Source: Achatina immaculata (taxonomy: Eukaryota > Mollusca > Gastropoda > Stylommatophora > Achatinidae). Taken from it: a stretch of DNA of 64,000 nt. Positions 1 through 12,400 of the stretch are shown piece by piece (within the stretch, counting starts at the first letter, position 1; every line of letters starts with the position of its first letter). Below the pieces are notes generated by a model. The model was given only the letters and a program-made list of their open reading frames with translations. It was not told where the DNA came from and made no database searches. Position numbers and translations under genes: made by a program. The stretch is from the NCBI GenBank assembly GCA_009760885.1, contig CM019692.1:48209430-48273429 (forward strand). Direction: 5' to 3'.

Positions 1-191
1 AGATTATGTTGAAAAGTGAAGAAAAGGATACAGCTGAGGTGACACATTTATATTTTCTCTATGTATAAATTCTGATTTTAAAAAATTTTTGCTCATGACT
101 TTCGGTATGACCCTCATATATTTCTTTTAACAAAGCAAGAAAAAATAGGAGGCATTACTTTTTGGTACATTCTCCAATTTTCCACCCTTAG

Positions 192-329
192 ATGCTGAAA
201 GAAGCCAAACAAAACTGGGTTTTTCTGCATTGTCTGCCTCGCAAACCAGAGGAGGTGACAGATGATATCTTCTATTCCAAAGAGTCTCTTGTATGGCAGG
301 AGGCTGAGAACAGAATGTGGACTGTAATG
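192..329 (+). CDS. OTC: Ornithine carbamoyltransferase, 3'-proximal exon (partial gene)
   Basis: A 46-codon exon, preceded by a pyrimidine-rich tract and AG at 190-191 and followed by a GTAATT donor at 330. It reads [20 protein letters not shown] and continues through [10 protein letters not shown]. The HCLP motif is the ornithine-binding signature of ornithine carbamoyltransferase, the mitochondrial matrix enzyme that makes citrulline from ornithine and carbamoyl phosphate. The EAENR stretch is also typical of the end of the OTC catalytic domain. Earlier exons must lie left of the window. The usual last ~15-20 residues were not found as a clear exon: reading through the donor gives 13 hydrophobic codons before TGA at 369-371, and no downstream exon looks like a good match. 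The identity is strong; the 3' end of the gene is unresolved. Confidence 0.87.
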
Positions 330-1229
330 GTAATTATATTCTATGATTTCTTTTGCAGTAAACTGTTGTGACTGCACAGTTCAAGGAGTGAACTATTTTT
401 TTTTTAAGACTGAAGATAAATTTTCCCAACCAAGCCTTATTGAACTCTTTTCCTTTAACACCTTTTTCAGGTGCTCATTTTCTGCCTTGGTTGGCTGCAC
501 TGCATCAAAAGCAAAGTGAAAATTTGTTTTCTTTGTCTTGAGATGCCATTGTTTTTATTGCTATGTTACTCCCAAAAGAACTGTTAATATGAGAAAATAT
601 TACTTTATAATCATTATCACTTTGTACTATCACTAAAGTGAAGTTTGACTGTCTCAAGCCTGGTAATTACATTTAGATGAAACAGTCTCTGGGATATCCC
701 AAGTTGTTGCGTACCCTTCTTTAACACTCTTGTCCTCTTGCTCTTTTGTCCTAGTTTCTGCATCCAGCTCATAATCTCCAAAATATTTTTCATTGCTTGG
801 TTCTAATATTCGGCAACAATAGCAATAAATGAAGACAACATCAAGCATGTTTTGCAGTTTAAAAAAAATGTCAGTGTTATGAAAGTGAGATTTAATGTTT
901 ATGTTGTAATATTTTTAGTTTTTGACTGTTATCAAGATTAGTGTCACGTCACATTTGAATCAAACAATAAACATACCTGAATTTAAAAACCAGTATGTAC
1001 CACTGAAGTACAGTACAGTACAGTTTGTAGCCAACTGGTCTTTCATCTGAAGGATTGGATATGAACTACCATTACATTTTAGTATGCTCAGTAGTGAGAA
1101 CAGATTACAGAGAACATGACTCAAACTTGAAAGTTATGTGCTTACAAGTCAAGGCAAACCAGAGTACTTTATACATTTGGCTGTCAGTGTTTATGGTTTA
1201 TGGTCTTGATCATCATCATTGCACTCCTG
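330..1229. other. OTC downstream/intronic sequence, no recognised gene
   Basis: AT-rich sequence after the OTC exon. An acceptor-like tract ends in CAG near 470, but the reading frame after it does not resemble the OTC C-terminus. On the - strand, 654-848 is an open frame ending in a stop and containing a charged stretch (ETRTKEQEDKSVKEGY). It could be the last exon of a convergent gene, but I recognise no family. Confidence 0.4.
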
Positions 1230-1790
1230 ACATGTCCATAGATGCTCATACCCTTTCCCCTTCAACATCTACATCAGCATTCTGCAGTTGATAGTGCCTG
1301 TCCTGTAATGGTTGACAAGTCCCCTTGCACCTCCAGTATGCCTCTAGTTCCTGGCCGTGCCAACCTGTACTCCCAGCTCTCTCAATCTAAGCAGTGATGT
1401 GGATTCATTGCTCTCAAAGTCCTCCACTCTGCCTGTCTCTCTGAGCATGTAAACAATATCAGCTCATTCCAGTGGTTGTTCATTTGCAGTGATGGCAGAG
1501 CTGGCCATCCTATCAGCTCTTTCATTTCTCCGAATGCCTGTGTGCTCAGGGACATAGATAAAGGTTACTCTGTGAGTCATTGATTTCAGAATACAGTATC
1601 CTTGTATAAAGACTGATACATTGTTATATAAATGGCATTTTATACTGTCCACAGGCTGTGATGCTACATCTCCTTCAACCATATAAACCAAGCATTCCCA
1701 TTCCCAAGTTTGTGAAGGGAAAATGATATAACATTCCGGCACTGGAAAATGTAAATAAACGAGCCAGCTACAGTTTGGAAGACACATTAA
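1230..1790 (-). mobile_element. LINE fragment: RNase H domain end and C-terminal tail
   Basis: The - strand frame contains TFIYVPEHTGIRRNERADRM, the last RNase H motif (V-P-x-H-x-G-I-x-x-N-E-x-A-D) of RNase H-bearing non-LTR retrotransposons. Sequence to the left (1230-1460) probably continues into the element's cysteine-containing C-terminal tail. Stops and frameshifts show that it is a decayed fragment. Confidence 0.65.
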
Positions 1791-3193
1791 AATACAGATA
1801 AGATGAAGGTTCCAGGCTGGAAACTGTATTCAGTATCTATTAGTTTGGCAACAGAAATCATTCACGGTTGCCTCATGTCTGTTGCATTCATTTATTTCAT
1901 GTGTAATTGTTACTGTGGACTTTATTTGTAGAGTAACTGAAATTATTTTCTTTAAATGACTATTTTTGTAATCAGATATTTGTATATGAAATTCCATTTT
2001 CACCTTAAATCTCTCTGTTTTCCATATTTCTTCCCCTAGTGCCTGTAGGTCGTCCTTTTCCCATTGACTTGTCAGATTTGGTGAAAATCACATCCCAGTT
2101 AACATTTTTCACATTATTATTTTGCGTGATTTATATGTATTATAGGTTCAGCTTGTGCAAAAAAATGTGTTCTGTTATACAAATGAAGCTGGCATTTATT
2201 AATTTATCAGTGAGCATATGAATGACTGTTATACTTCTGGCATTATCTTTTGAGTTATTATACATTTTACTATAATGCAGTAAGCAGAATATTTTCAGCA
2301 TGGCAGGTTGAGAGACTGCATACTTGAGAAGGTTTTCTCAACAAACATCAACAGCACAGGAAATGCATCAATCCTAACTTCCTGTCCTCCTCTTAATGAC
2401 TAGCAGCTATTTACTAGGAGCACATAATAATAAGATATGGTCTTGATGAGACTGGGTTCTCCAGTCTTCATGATATTGTTATCTCTGCACCATCTAGCTT
2501 ATATTGTATGCTTAGATTGTGCTATAATGTGCCATTACAGTGTACTGGTATGTTTAGCCTAGATTGTGCTATAATGTGCCATTACAGTGTACTGGTATGT
2601 TTGGCTAGCCTGTTAGGTTTTCTCTTACTATCTGGAGTACAGTCAAAGCTCAAGTATTAAAAAAATATTTCTTATACTCCTGCCTGTGCTTTAACATTTT
2701 AAAAATGATGTAATCACAGTATGGGATGTAGCCACAACATTTCATGCAAATATATATACTTTGAAATATCCCTGAAATATTGTGTACTGAGGTTAATTTT
2801 TGGCTAACCCTTGTATATTGCTTTATATTTTTACTTACATAGTTCAAACAAACATAAAGGAACATGATAACTTACATTAAAATACCTCATATGGTGATGG
2901 TAATGTGCTTATAAAATAATACTGCCATATTTACCCAAAGGCAAAGCATTTAGTAAATCATTTTTGTTAATAATGTAACTTTATTATTCTGTGTTGTTAA
3001 TCTTGACAAACAGTAATAATGAAATGTAGTTATTTCTGACACAAAGTATTTTAGATTTCTTTTTACATCGTTTTGTTTGTAGTTTAAAATATTATTTTGG
3101 ATGTCATTATATGTATTGTTTAGTCAAAAACTCGACCTTTTTTTAAAAATTGATGTGGTAGTGATTACATTTAGTTACCTTAAATGGCTGTTA
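1791..3193. other. Non-coding AT-rich region
   Basis: No exon, RNA gene or recognisable transposon was found here apart from a two-copy 47-bp tandem duplication at 2513-2606. It lies between the OTC exon and the DUF7064-like gene. Confidence 0.4.
2513..2606. repeat. 47-bp direct tandem duplication, 2 copies
   Basis: A unit beginning TAGATTGTGCTATAATGTGC is repeated immediately 47 bases later and is nearly identical over its full length. This is a simple local tandem duplication. Confidence 0.85.
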
Positions 3194-3316
3194 TCGTTGA
3201 TGATCTGTGAATGGACATCAGCAGCAGGCCATCTTGCTTACAACTGAGAGGCCTACAGGAGAGCTGTTAGGGAGGCAAAGTTTCACAAAGGACATGCAAA
3301 TGACTGACTGACTGAA
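3194..3316 (+). mobile_element. RTE-like LINE family A, 3' tail fragment
   Basis: This matches the 3' end of the family A LINE at 20967-22175 (the stretch coding for AAAGHL...REAYR...WEAKF). It ends in a short tandem-repeat tail (GACT)n rather than poly(A), as is typical of RTE-type elements. Strongly 5'-truncated. Confidence 0.75.
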
Positions 3317-4148
3317 AGGCCGTTGGTAGATCTGTATGATAAGGTCAGAATTATCAGCAGTTGCCAGAGACTGTTAATGTTTTAAAACTAGCTTAGTTTT
3401 TTGTTAAATCATAACAATGCAGTACCTTGTTTGCGTTTTATTTTGTTTGGATACTGCTAAAGACAAAGCAGTTTGATATAAACACTAAGCTTTACTTGTA
3501 GTAAACTCCATTTTTTTTCTACAACTCAGTTTATACTTATACAACTCATTTATACTGTTATAAGGTAACAACTCATTTATACTATTATAAGATAAATGGT
3601 AATGTTCCTGAGTACCTATTTTAATTGAATGTTTTAAATATTTTTTGTTTCATTCCTTATTTTCCTAAGGTAATATGAATTTTGTAATGAATGCATAAAA
3701 CTGAAAACTGCTGGATAGTTTCACTGTTAAAAAATATGTTAATTTCACATTCCTAAGCCTATTTTCTGGTGTAAGAGTCAGTGTTAAAAAATGTATGCAC
3801 TTTCATCACTTCCTTCTGAATAGATCAGTTATATTTTACTGACTGCTGAGACTTATGTGTAAAGTGTTGCATATGTTCACCAACAGTCTATCAGTTTTTT
3901 CAGTGCATCAACACTGGGGCAATTTAAAGCTGTCTTCATTTTTTATTGTCATCCTAAAGTCCTATAATCAATGTTCCATTTTACTATAATGTAACAGCAC
4001 AGACATATTCATGAAAAACCATAATTTTCACATGTAACAAAAGCCATCATGAGTATTTTATTGAGAGTATTTACATTTTTTTTTAAGTTAAGAAATGAAA
4101 GGCTACTCTGTAATTTTGTCACCACAATCACTCTGTTTTCTTTCTTCT
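3317..4148. other. Non-coding AT-rich region
   Basis: I see no gene. A 24-28 bp motif containing ACAACTCATTTATACT recurs near 3522-3590 as a small imperfect tandem array. Confidence 0.4.
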
Positions 4149-4159
4149 GAAAACAAAGT

Positions 4160-4538
4160 TTCTTTCTCTCTCTCTCTGAACCTTAAGTGCCCAGGGCACA
4201 TGGGGCTTCCACAAGGGTTTTCCACAAATGCCTGTCCTATGCTTTTTTTTCTGCTCTTGCCCAAGTGACCCCTCTATTGCTCAGCATCCATTCTGTTGTT
4301 CTTCTCCATGTCTCTTTTGATCTACCCTTACTTCTGTTCCCCTGTGGTGTTCATCTTAGTGCTATTTTTGGTAGTGAGTTGTCAGTCATTCGGAGCACAT
4401 GTCCCAACCATCACCGCATCTTTCCTCAGTAATTGCTGTCAGTGGCTTCATCTGCATTTCTGCCAACAAGATGTTATTTCTTATGGTGTTTGGCCAAAAC
4501 ATTTTTCTAATTCTTCATAAACATTTAGTCTGGAAAGA
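4160..4538 (-). mobile_element. LINE family B, 5'-truncated copy with target-site duplication
   Basis: The - strand encodes the degenerate C-terminus of a reverse transcriptase polyprotein ([15 protein letters not shown], then [15 protein letters not shown], ending APCALGT), followed by an (AGAG)n tail. The insert is bounded by a perfect 11-bp direct repeat GAAAACAAAGT at 4149-4159 and 4539-4549, the signature of target-primed reverse transcription. Confidence 0.85.
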
Positions 4539-4944
4539 GAAAACAAAGTGTACTAGCAGAATTATATGAATAATTTATACTTAAATAATTTCATTTGTCA
4601 CAACCAATACCTGCCCTCCTTAGCTAAATCGCCAAGATGCACTTCGAAGAGCAGTGCCAATTGAAAGATTGTGGGTTCAATTCTGGATGGGAAAAAAAAA
4701 AGCAACAAGTCACAGTCCCTCTGGGAAGAGACCTAATAATCAGAAAGTGATACATTCTCTGGTATACAGTAACAGAATGCAGTTCTTTCATAAATTAACT
4801 TTTAAAAAAAAAAAAATTCAGATGCATTTTCTTCCCTTATGGCCCAGATGAAATTTTAATAAATTGTATAGGAAAAGTAAAATGCTATTGTTGTTGCTTT
4901 CTTACTAATGTGCTTTCACCAAACATTTCAGTCATATGTTAACA

Positions 4945-6176
4945 TACGAGGGGCGATTGATACGTTCTCAGCCTAAGGTACAAATACTTGAAACACACAG
5001 TTAATATTAGGTGCATTTGTAGATCTGGTTAATGTAATAATCAAGACACCAAGTTTCGAGAAATTACCTGCAACCAATTTTTTATATAGGTTACTGAAGT
5101 GGTAAGGGGTGGCAGAAATTGAGAAAATGGATAAAATTTCTCATCGAGCAGAGGCTTATCATTGAAGGAGATTCATGAGGATATGGTAGAGACTCTAAGG
5201 GAGAGTTCCCCTTCTTATGGCACAGTGAAGAAATGGGCAGCTCAGTTCAAACATGGAAGGGAGAGTCTGGAAGATGATCCCTGTCCAGGAAGACCAAGGA
5301 CTGTAACCATCAATGAAACCACCAGCAGAATCCATGACATGATAATGGAGGATTGATGACTAATTGAGCAGTACATTGCTACAGAGTTGGGCATCTCCCA
5401 GGAACGTGTTCATGCCATTTTCACAATGATCTTCAAATGACAAGGGTCTCTGCTTCATGGGTCCTGAAACTTCTTGGAGCTGATCACAAATGACAGCATT
5501 TCAACATGTCAAGAGACAATCTTGGCCATTTTTCTGCAGATCCTGAAAAGTTTATTCAGCATTTGTGACTATGGATGAGACTTGGGTTCATTATTTTCAA
5601 CCAGAAACCAAAGAAAGCAAGGTTGGTTCTGTCTGCAGGCAAAGTGATGGCTTCCATCTTTTGGGATTCAGAAGTTGTGCTATTGGTAGACTATCTTCAA
5701 AAGAGCAGAACGGTCACAGGGGCCTATTACGCTAATCTTGTGATGCAACTGCGGGTCAGATTGAAGGAAAAGCATGGAGGGAAATTGATGAGAGGATTCA
5801 TCTTTCAGCAAGACAGTGCTCCAGTTCACAGGTCGGTGGTGGCAATGGCTGCGATTCATGAATGCGGCTTCCAGCTTCTTGAACATCCTCCTTATTCCCC
5901 AGATTTGGCCCCTTTGGACTATTGCCTGTTTACTAAACTCAAAAAAGAGCTCAGTGGTCGCAAATGTGTTTCAGATGGTGATGTCATTCATGCTGTAGAC
6001 CACTTTCTACTGGCACAAGATGCTGACTTTTACAAAGAAGGGATCCATATGCTCCAGGATCCCTGGACTAAGTGTATAAACTTGCAAGGGGACTATGGTG
6101 ACAAAAAAACCCCAAAAAGTTGTCCACAAGTAATCCGTTGTACCTTAGGCCAAGAACTTATCAGTCACCCCTTGTA
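4945..6176 (+). mobile_element. mariner-family DNA transposon, decayed transposase
   Basis: Imperfect terminal inverted repeats of about 39 bp (left starts TACGAGGGGCGATTGATA; right ends TCAGTCACCCCTTGTA) with TA at both ends. The interior codes for a mariner transposase in pieces. A helix-turn-helix N-terminal part lies at 5162-5356, then a DETWVHYF motif near 5576, FQQDSAPVH, and HPPYSPDLAPLDYCLF. This is the D,D34D arrangement of the DDE/D catalytic triad. In-frame stops near 5354 and frame changes before and after DETW make it non-functional. It ends about 270 bases upstream of the start codon of the DUF7064-like gene. Confidence 0.92.
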
Positions 6177-6325
6177 ATTTATTCCTGAAAATATGTCCTT
6201 CAGGGAATACAGGGGTATGAAAGAAGCTGTTCTATTATTTTATATATATGTACATTTTTTAGGATGGGGAGAGAGGGGTAGAGAAAAAGCAGTGACCTGA
6301 ATTTATATGTTTTATAGTTTTGTCC

Positions 6326-6420
6326 TGTATCTCCCTGGAACTATGAGCTGGTGTTCTTTGCAGTTTGTTCTTGTGAATGTATTGAAACACAGCATTAGTT
6401 TAGTGCCCGTTCGGGTCAAG
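6326..6420 (+). repeat. Interspersed repeat F, short copy in the presumed 5' UTR
   Basis: CTCCCTGGAACTATGAGCTG and the following GGTGTTCTTTGCAG match longer copies near 39990, 58495 and 29195. The copy ends just before the likely leader of the DUF7064-like gene, so repeat-derived DNA may supply part of its 5' UTR or promoter. Confidence 0.55.
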
Positions 6421-6445
6421 GGTCAAAAGCTACCGGATAAAAAAC

Positions 6446-9400
6446 ATGGTGGCTACAGGTATCCTAGTTTCGATTTTAGTGCTAGTAGCGGCTTCCACAT
6501 TCGTATCAGTTGTCACATTCATATGGCTCGCTATCAGATGGTTCAGACTAAACAGATCGCGAAATGTTCCAAAAATTTACAAACAACCTGGTTTTTTCTA
6601 TCCGTTAAAGTATAATATTATTCACTCAATGCTGAAACTTCGAAAACTGCAGAATTCTCTAAGGCAGCGCTCGGGACAAGCGAGTTCAGCAACGGCTGGC
6701 TATGGAATCAGGTCAAGAAATTCGCTGAATGAAATGGACAGCTTGCAAGTTTTGCCAAAGGACCAACCGCAGGTTTGAGCCATCTTGTACAATATCATCA
6801 TAAATCTCGTGCTACCTATCTGTAGATAGATCCAGTTCAGACAATCTTATCTTGAGACAGATATACTATTGGGTCATCTCATTCAGTTGTCGTTTACCGT
6901 TATAAGTGTTTAATTTTTCGTCTGTTTTTCACGTGTTTTTATCTGTTGTGTTGTTTTTGTATGTGATCATTGAAAAAAAGCTTTTATCGAAATATTGGAT
7001 TGTTGTCATTCATTCATTCCTTCGCATGTCCCTTGCGGAACTTTGCCTCCCAAACAGCACTCCTGTAGGCCTCTCGGTTGTGAGCAAGATGGCCTGCTGC
7101 TGCTGCATCCATTTCCAGATCATCAACGATGTCTTGCAGCCATCTTCGTTTCGGTCTATTGGATTGTTGTACGTTCTTCATTTATACGTGCGTATGTTAC
7201 TTTCTGGCAAGAGCAGAAAAAAAGGCGGAGGACAGGCATTTGTGGAAAACCCTTGCAGAAGCCCCATGTGCCCTGGGCACTTAAGGTTCAGAGAGAGAGA
7301 GAGATGTTACTTTCTGACATTCTTGTGCCTGTCCACTTTCCATACTATTTCCATCCTTTTTATAAAACTAAACCATACACTCCTGTCTGCTTTCACTACT
7401 GTTATGTAGTCTGGTTGCGTTTGGTCTTTGACCAGGATTTTCAAACTAAGGCTGTTTTTAAATGTCCTTATTCCTTATTTTTAATAGGTCAAAACTTTTT
7501 GTACTTTTCTTGTTTTTTTTCAGTTCTAGTTCTTATTCTTCTGCATTCCATGAAAAAAAAATTCCTGCTGCTTCTTGTGGGATTCAAATCTGAAACTTCC
7601 AATAACTGAGGCAAACATCTAACCTGAGAGCACACAGACTCAGGTGTTTTTTTTTAAATTTTATTTGATTATTTCATATTATTATTTTTTGTTTCATGTT
7701 ATTTGTTATATAAAGTGTCACATTTCTGATTATTTAACTAAAAGCAAGCCAAAAATATATAAAGAGTGTAATGTATACTCTTTTCATTAAAAATAGTCTT
7801 ACAAAAGGAACTAACAGGTGGCAAAAAAATATTGTCCATTAAACTATTTTGTGTTCTAGAATTTTATATTTTGCATTTCTGAGAACTAGCGATAAACAGA
7901 TGATAAAATTTCACTTGCTTCTAATACACATACCCCATTCCGATTTAAAAAAAAAACAACAAAAAACCGAAATATGGATCTGAAGAAAGACTAAATGTAT
8001 TCTCTGAAAACTCTTGAGGAAAAATGTAAGCAATAAAAGTTACTGAAGGTCAGAGGAAGGAATCTGTTACAGAAGTTATCTGTTACTAGAAATCAAAGAA
8101 GAAAGAATAGAAGGGTGTCCACTAGAAATCAAAGAAAGAAAGAAAAGAAGGGTGTCCACTAGAAATCAAAGAAGAAAGAATAGAAGGGTGTCCACTAGAA
8201 ATCAAAGAAGAAAGAATAGAAGGGTGTCCACTAGAAATCAAAGAAGAAAGAAAAGAAGAGTGTCCAAGAATGAAATGTTAGGTCAAGGCAAAGGAAATAA
8301 AAAGGCAGCAATGAGTGTAATAATAACGTAGGAATAAAGACAAGAACTGGGGAAAAGCTTGTTCAGCTATGTGCCTTATGGTTATATCTTCATCAAACAG
8401 ACCATAAGTTATTGTACAAGCACATATATACTTTAAGAGATAAGCATATCCTGAATATAGTTACAGATTTATATTCAAGTCTGAAAGAAAAGCCAGTCCA
8501 TTAATAAGTAGTCTGTTCAGCATAAGTCACATCATTTTTTAGATAATCATTAACTGAATTCTGCATATTTTTGTTGTCTCTTTCAAAAACTCCTATATAG
8601 GTAGGGATATGGGTAGATCATTTTTCATGGATAATTTATTAGCATTTGCAAAATGGTAAGAAATAACAATTTCTAAATGTCTATGATTTGGTGAGCTGTT
8701 ATTAAGTTTAAAAATTTTTTTTTTAATAGGCAGTTGATGCAGTGTACTTTAATGGAGGAAGTGCAGATGGAGTGTTTATTGTGGCTGCCACAGCTCGAAG
8801 ACAAGAGAACATTGTCCAGACTATTCTGTATTTGCGGGTGAGGTTATGAACCCATGGGAAATGTAGCCCTGACATACTATAGAACCATTTAGGTGTATGT
8901 GGAGGGAAATGTAGCATAATGTATTCCTGTCGTATTATAAAAGCATTTAGGGATATGGTGGGAAATGTAGCATAATTTAGCCCTGTCATAAAGCATTTAG
9001 AGATATGGTGGGAAATGTAGCATAATTTAGCCCTGTCATACTACAGAAGCATTTAGAGATATGGTGGGAAATGTAGCATAATTTAGCCCTGTCATAAAGC
9101 ATTTAGAGATATGGTGGGAAATGCAGCATAATTTAGCCCTGTCATAAAGCATTTAGAGATATGGTGGGAAATGTAGCATAATTTAGCCCTGTCATACTAC
9201 AGAAGCATTTAGAGATATGGTGGGAAATGTAGCATAATTTAGCCCTGTCATAAAGCATTTAGAGATATGGTGGGAAATGTAGCATAATTTAGCCCTGTCA
9301 TAAAGCATTTAGAGATATGGTGGGAAATGTAGCATAATTTAGCCCTGTCATAAAGCATTTAGAGATATGGTGGGAAATACAGCATAATTTAGCCCTGTCA

Positions 9401-12400
9401 TAAAGCATTTAGAGATATGGTGGGAAATGTAGCATAATTTAGCCCTGTCATAAAGCATTTAGAGATATGGTGGGAAATGTAGCATAATTTAGCCCTGTCA
9501 TAAAGCATTTAGAGATATGGTGGGAAATACAGCATAATTTAGCCCTGTCATAAAGCATTTAGAGATATGGTGGGAAATACAGCATAATTTAGCCCTGTCA
9601 TAAAGCATTTAGAGATATGGTGGGAAATGTAGCATAATTTAGCCCTGTCATACTACAGAAGCATTTAGAGATATGGTGGGAAATGTAGCATAATGTAGCC
9701 TGTAATACTATAGAAGAATTTAGAGATAAGGTGTTAGTGCCAATATTTTTCTTGACCTGATGACACACTAGAGAGTGATGTGACTAGCACCATCCCCGAT
9801 CACCTTTCATTCCCCAGCTCGAGAAGGAGGTTGGATAGCCATTTCTACAGCTAGATGACAGGGGCACCTCCAGCCAGACTTGAACCACAAACCTCTGTGG
9901 GAGAGATGAGCCACTAGCACCACTCAGTCACTTAATTTGGATGTACATGTTCATTATAATTACTGTTTTACAAAGGGGGAAAAAGTGAGAACCCCAGGAT
10001 AGGGAAAGTCAGTGTTAGTTTTTCATTCAGTACTCTTGAAATTTTGGAAAGTAAATAGGCTAGACAATATTGACAGTAGTCTTTTCGTTCAAAAGTTTGT
10101 AGGTTGAAGACCCTCCCAATTGACCCAAATGTTAAAGTAGACAACACCATCCATAAAGTATCTACTGAAAATGAGGACTGTAATTTATATATTTGGCTTC
10201 AGTTGCCAAGGATTGGCCTTTTGGAAATGCCATCTTTGCCAGACACATGGCTTTCTGATAAAGACAGCACATATGCCTACACAGCTGGAGGTTTAACTCT
10301 TAAACCTGTACGTCCAATGGATACGTGGTCACTTGCATATAGTGGAATGATGAGGTAAAGAAAATAGACATCTGTCTTGTCATATATTTATTGGGCTATG
10401 CTTGATCTGTCAATCTCATCCATTGTTTCAGTATTGGTCCTGCATTTTATCCTATGCTTATAATCCCTGATTTGCCATTATATTGCGTATTGTACATACA
10501 TCATTGTGAGGAGGTGTCTGGTTTAAGAACAGATTGTCAGTTCCTATCTCCTATGCGAGTGTGAAAGGCAGTGTTTGTTATGAAGCAAACTTTTAAATAG
10601 CTGAGTGTTGTTTTGACAAGCATCGACAGGTTCCTTACCATCATGCACCATTATTATAACCCAGTATTTGCTACTGATAATCATATCTTCACTATGAAGA
10701 GCTCTGGATATTTATTTTATTTTATTATTATTATTATTTTTTGGTTGATTTTCAAGATTTGCAAGTCTTAACTTTTCACTCCTAAATTATTTTCATGTTC
10801 TGCCAGAATATATTTTGATGAGAAATTTTGGTAGAAAGAAACTAGAAAGAAGTTACTCTGTAATTTAAAAACATGGATTGGGTTAGAACTGTGCTACTTT
10901 TCATTTTATTTATAGTTTGCCTAAATATCGCTCTGAACATTTTACGTTTGTCTGCAAGATCTACTGATGGTGCTGGTGTTGTTTTAGAGTGAAGGAGTTC
11001 AAATATACTGCAAACTGGGGTGGGAGAGTATGAGAATATTTATTTAGACTGTAGATAAGAAATTAGGTTATCTTAGGCTGTACGTGACATACTGGCAGAG
11101 AAAATGTGGCCAGCTGGCTGTTCTTAGAACTTTGTGTAAACCCAACAAAATGAGATTGAGTCATTATTCACATTCTCTCACAAGTATTAAAAAAAAACAC
11201 ACATGAATGGACAAGTTTGAATCTTGTAGTCCTTTTATTAGACATATCCAATGTTCTGAACTAAAAATTCTCAGTCTTTTTTTTTTTCATTTAAATTTTA
11301 AGAATAAACAGTGAGTAATTGAATGGACACTGCACTATTATAACCTATTACTACCAGAATTACCCTAATTGGTACTGTCTTCTTAATTTTTTCAGAATTG
11401 CTGAAACTGGAAGAATGGTAAAAGTTAATTTCAATCTTACTTGGAAAGCCAAGTCAAAATTCTTTGATTTTGACACTGACCTTCATCCTCATGCAATGGC
11501 AGATGGACTGGCAAGAGAGACTTGGTCAAGGGAGTACTTTGATACATTGAAAAAGTTGGCTATTTTTCCTTTTTTTTGGGGGGGGGGGGGTCTTCAATTT
11601 CATTTTGTCAAAAATATTTTTGTTCTTTCGTTCAGTGTGCAGCTTCCAGTGAAATTGTATGCTTAAAGAAATCATATCCTATTTTCCCTTCATCCACAGT
11701 AATCTGTACATACAGGATAATCCAATCTGCCAAGCAGTGCAAGTTGATATTTTGTGTTTTCAAAGCAGTCAAAAATATAATTTATTCTGATTTATAATGA
11801 AACAAGAGAAACAGGCTATTGATTTTTTGAAGTGATTTTTTTTTCTTTTTTCATCATGGCATAAGCTAGTGTTTTGATTTAGGTCAGAGGTGCTCCAGTC
11901 AGTCCATCTGTAAAAGTGAGCACCTGGCATGTCAAGATTTAGGGAAGGAGAGGCCAGGCATGATACTCTCCACATCACTCACTAGTACACTGATAGGTCA
12001 AAGGGTATTTGACACGACATCTTTTATATGCCCCAAATGGCAGTAAGGTTTTTGGCTGACTGACCTAACTGTCATCATCATCATCATTATCATCTTGAGA
12101 TTTCGAGAGCCATGCCAAATCAAGAGCCATGTTTTCAGGATAAGTCTGCAGATTTTGGGGTTTTCTATGCTAATCCCATACTTTTCTTTTCTATCATCCC
12201 AGTCAAGGTCTGGTTGTATATGTCTTTGCTGACACTTGAGATAGGTATATTTGTACTTGCACACAGAGCTTAGTATTTTACATAACATATCTGCCTTTTT
12301 AAATAAGAATAAGTTTTAAAAATGTAAACCATGTATTGTAACTTTGTAATACAAATTAAAATCCAGAAACAAAGTGCCTTGCATTCTGTGCATAAGTATA

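Noticed and set aside
460..600. Candidate last exon of OTC after the CAG near 470
   Set aside because: The frame (VLIFCLGWLHC...) has no resemblance to the OTC C-terminus, despite a good acceptor tract.
6906..7609. Two overlapping + strand open frames of 167 and 204 codons
   Set aside because: They run across two LINE tails with target duplications and intronic sequence; codons are read from antisense or out-of-frame retroelement DNA.
8838..9735. Possible CRISPR-like repeat array
   Set aside because: The repeats are contiguous tandem units with no unique spacers, and the genome is animal; it is a minisatellite. The same applies to 17126-17632.
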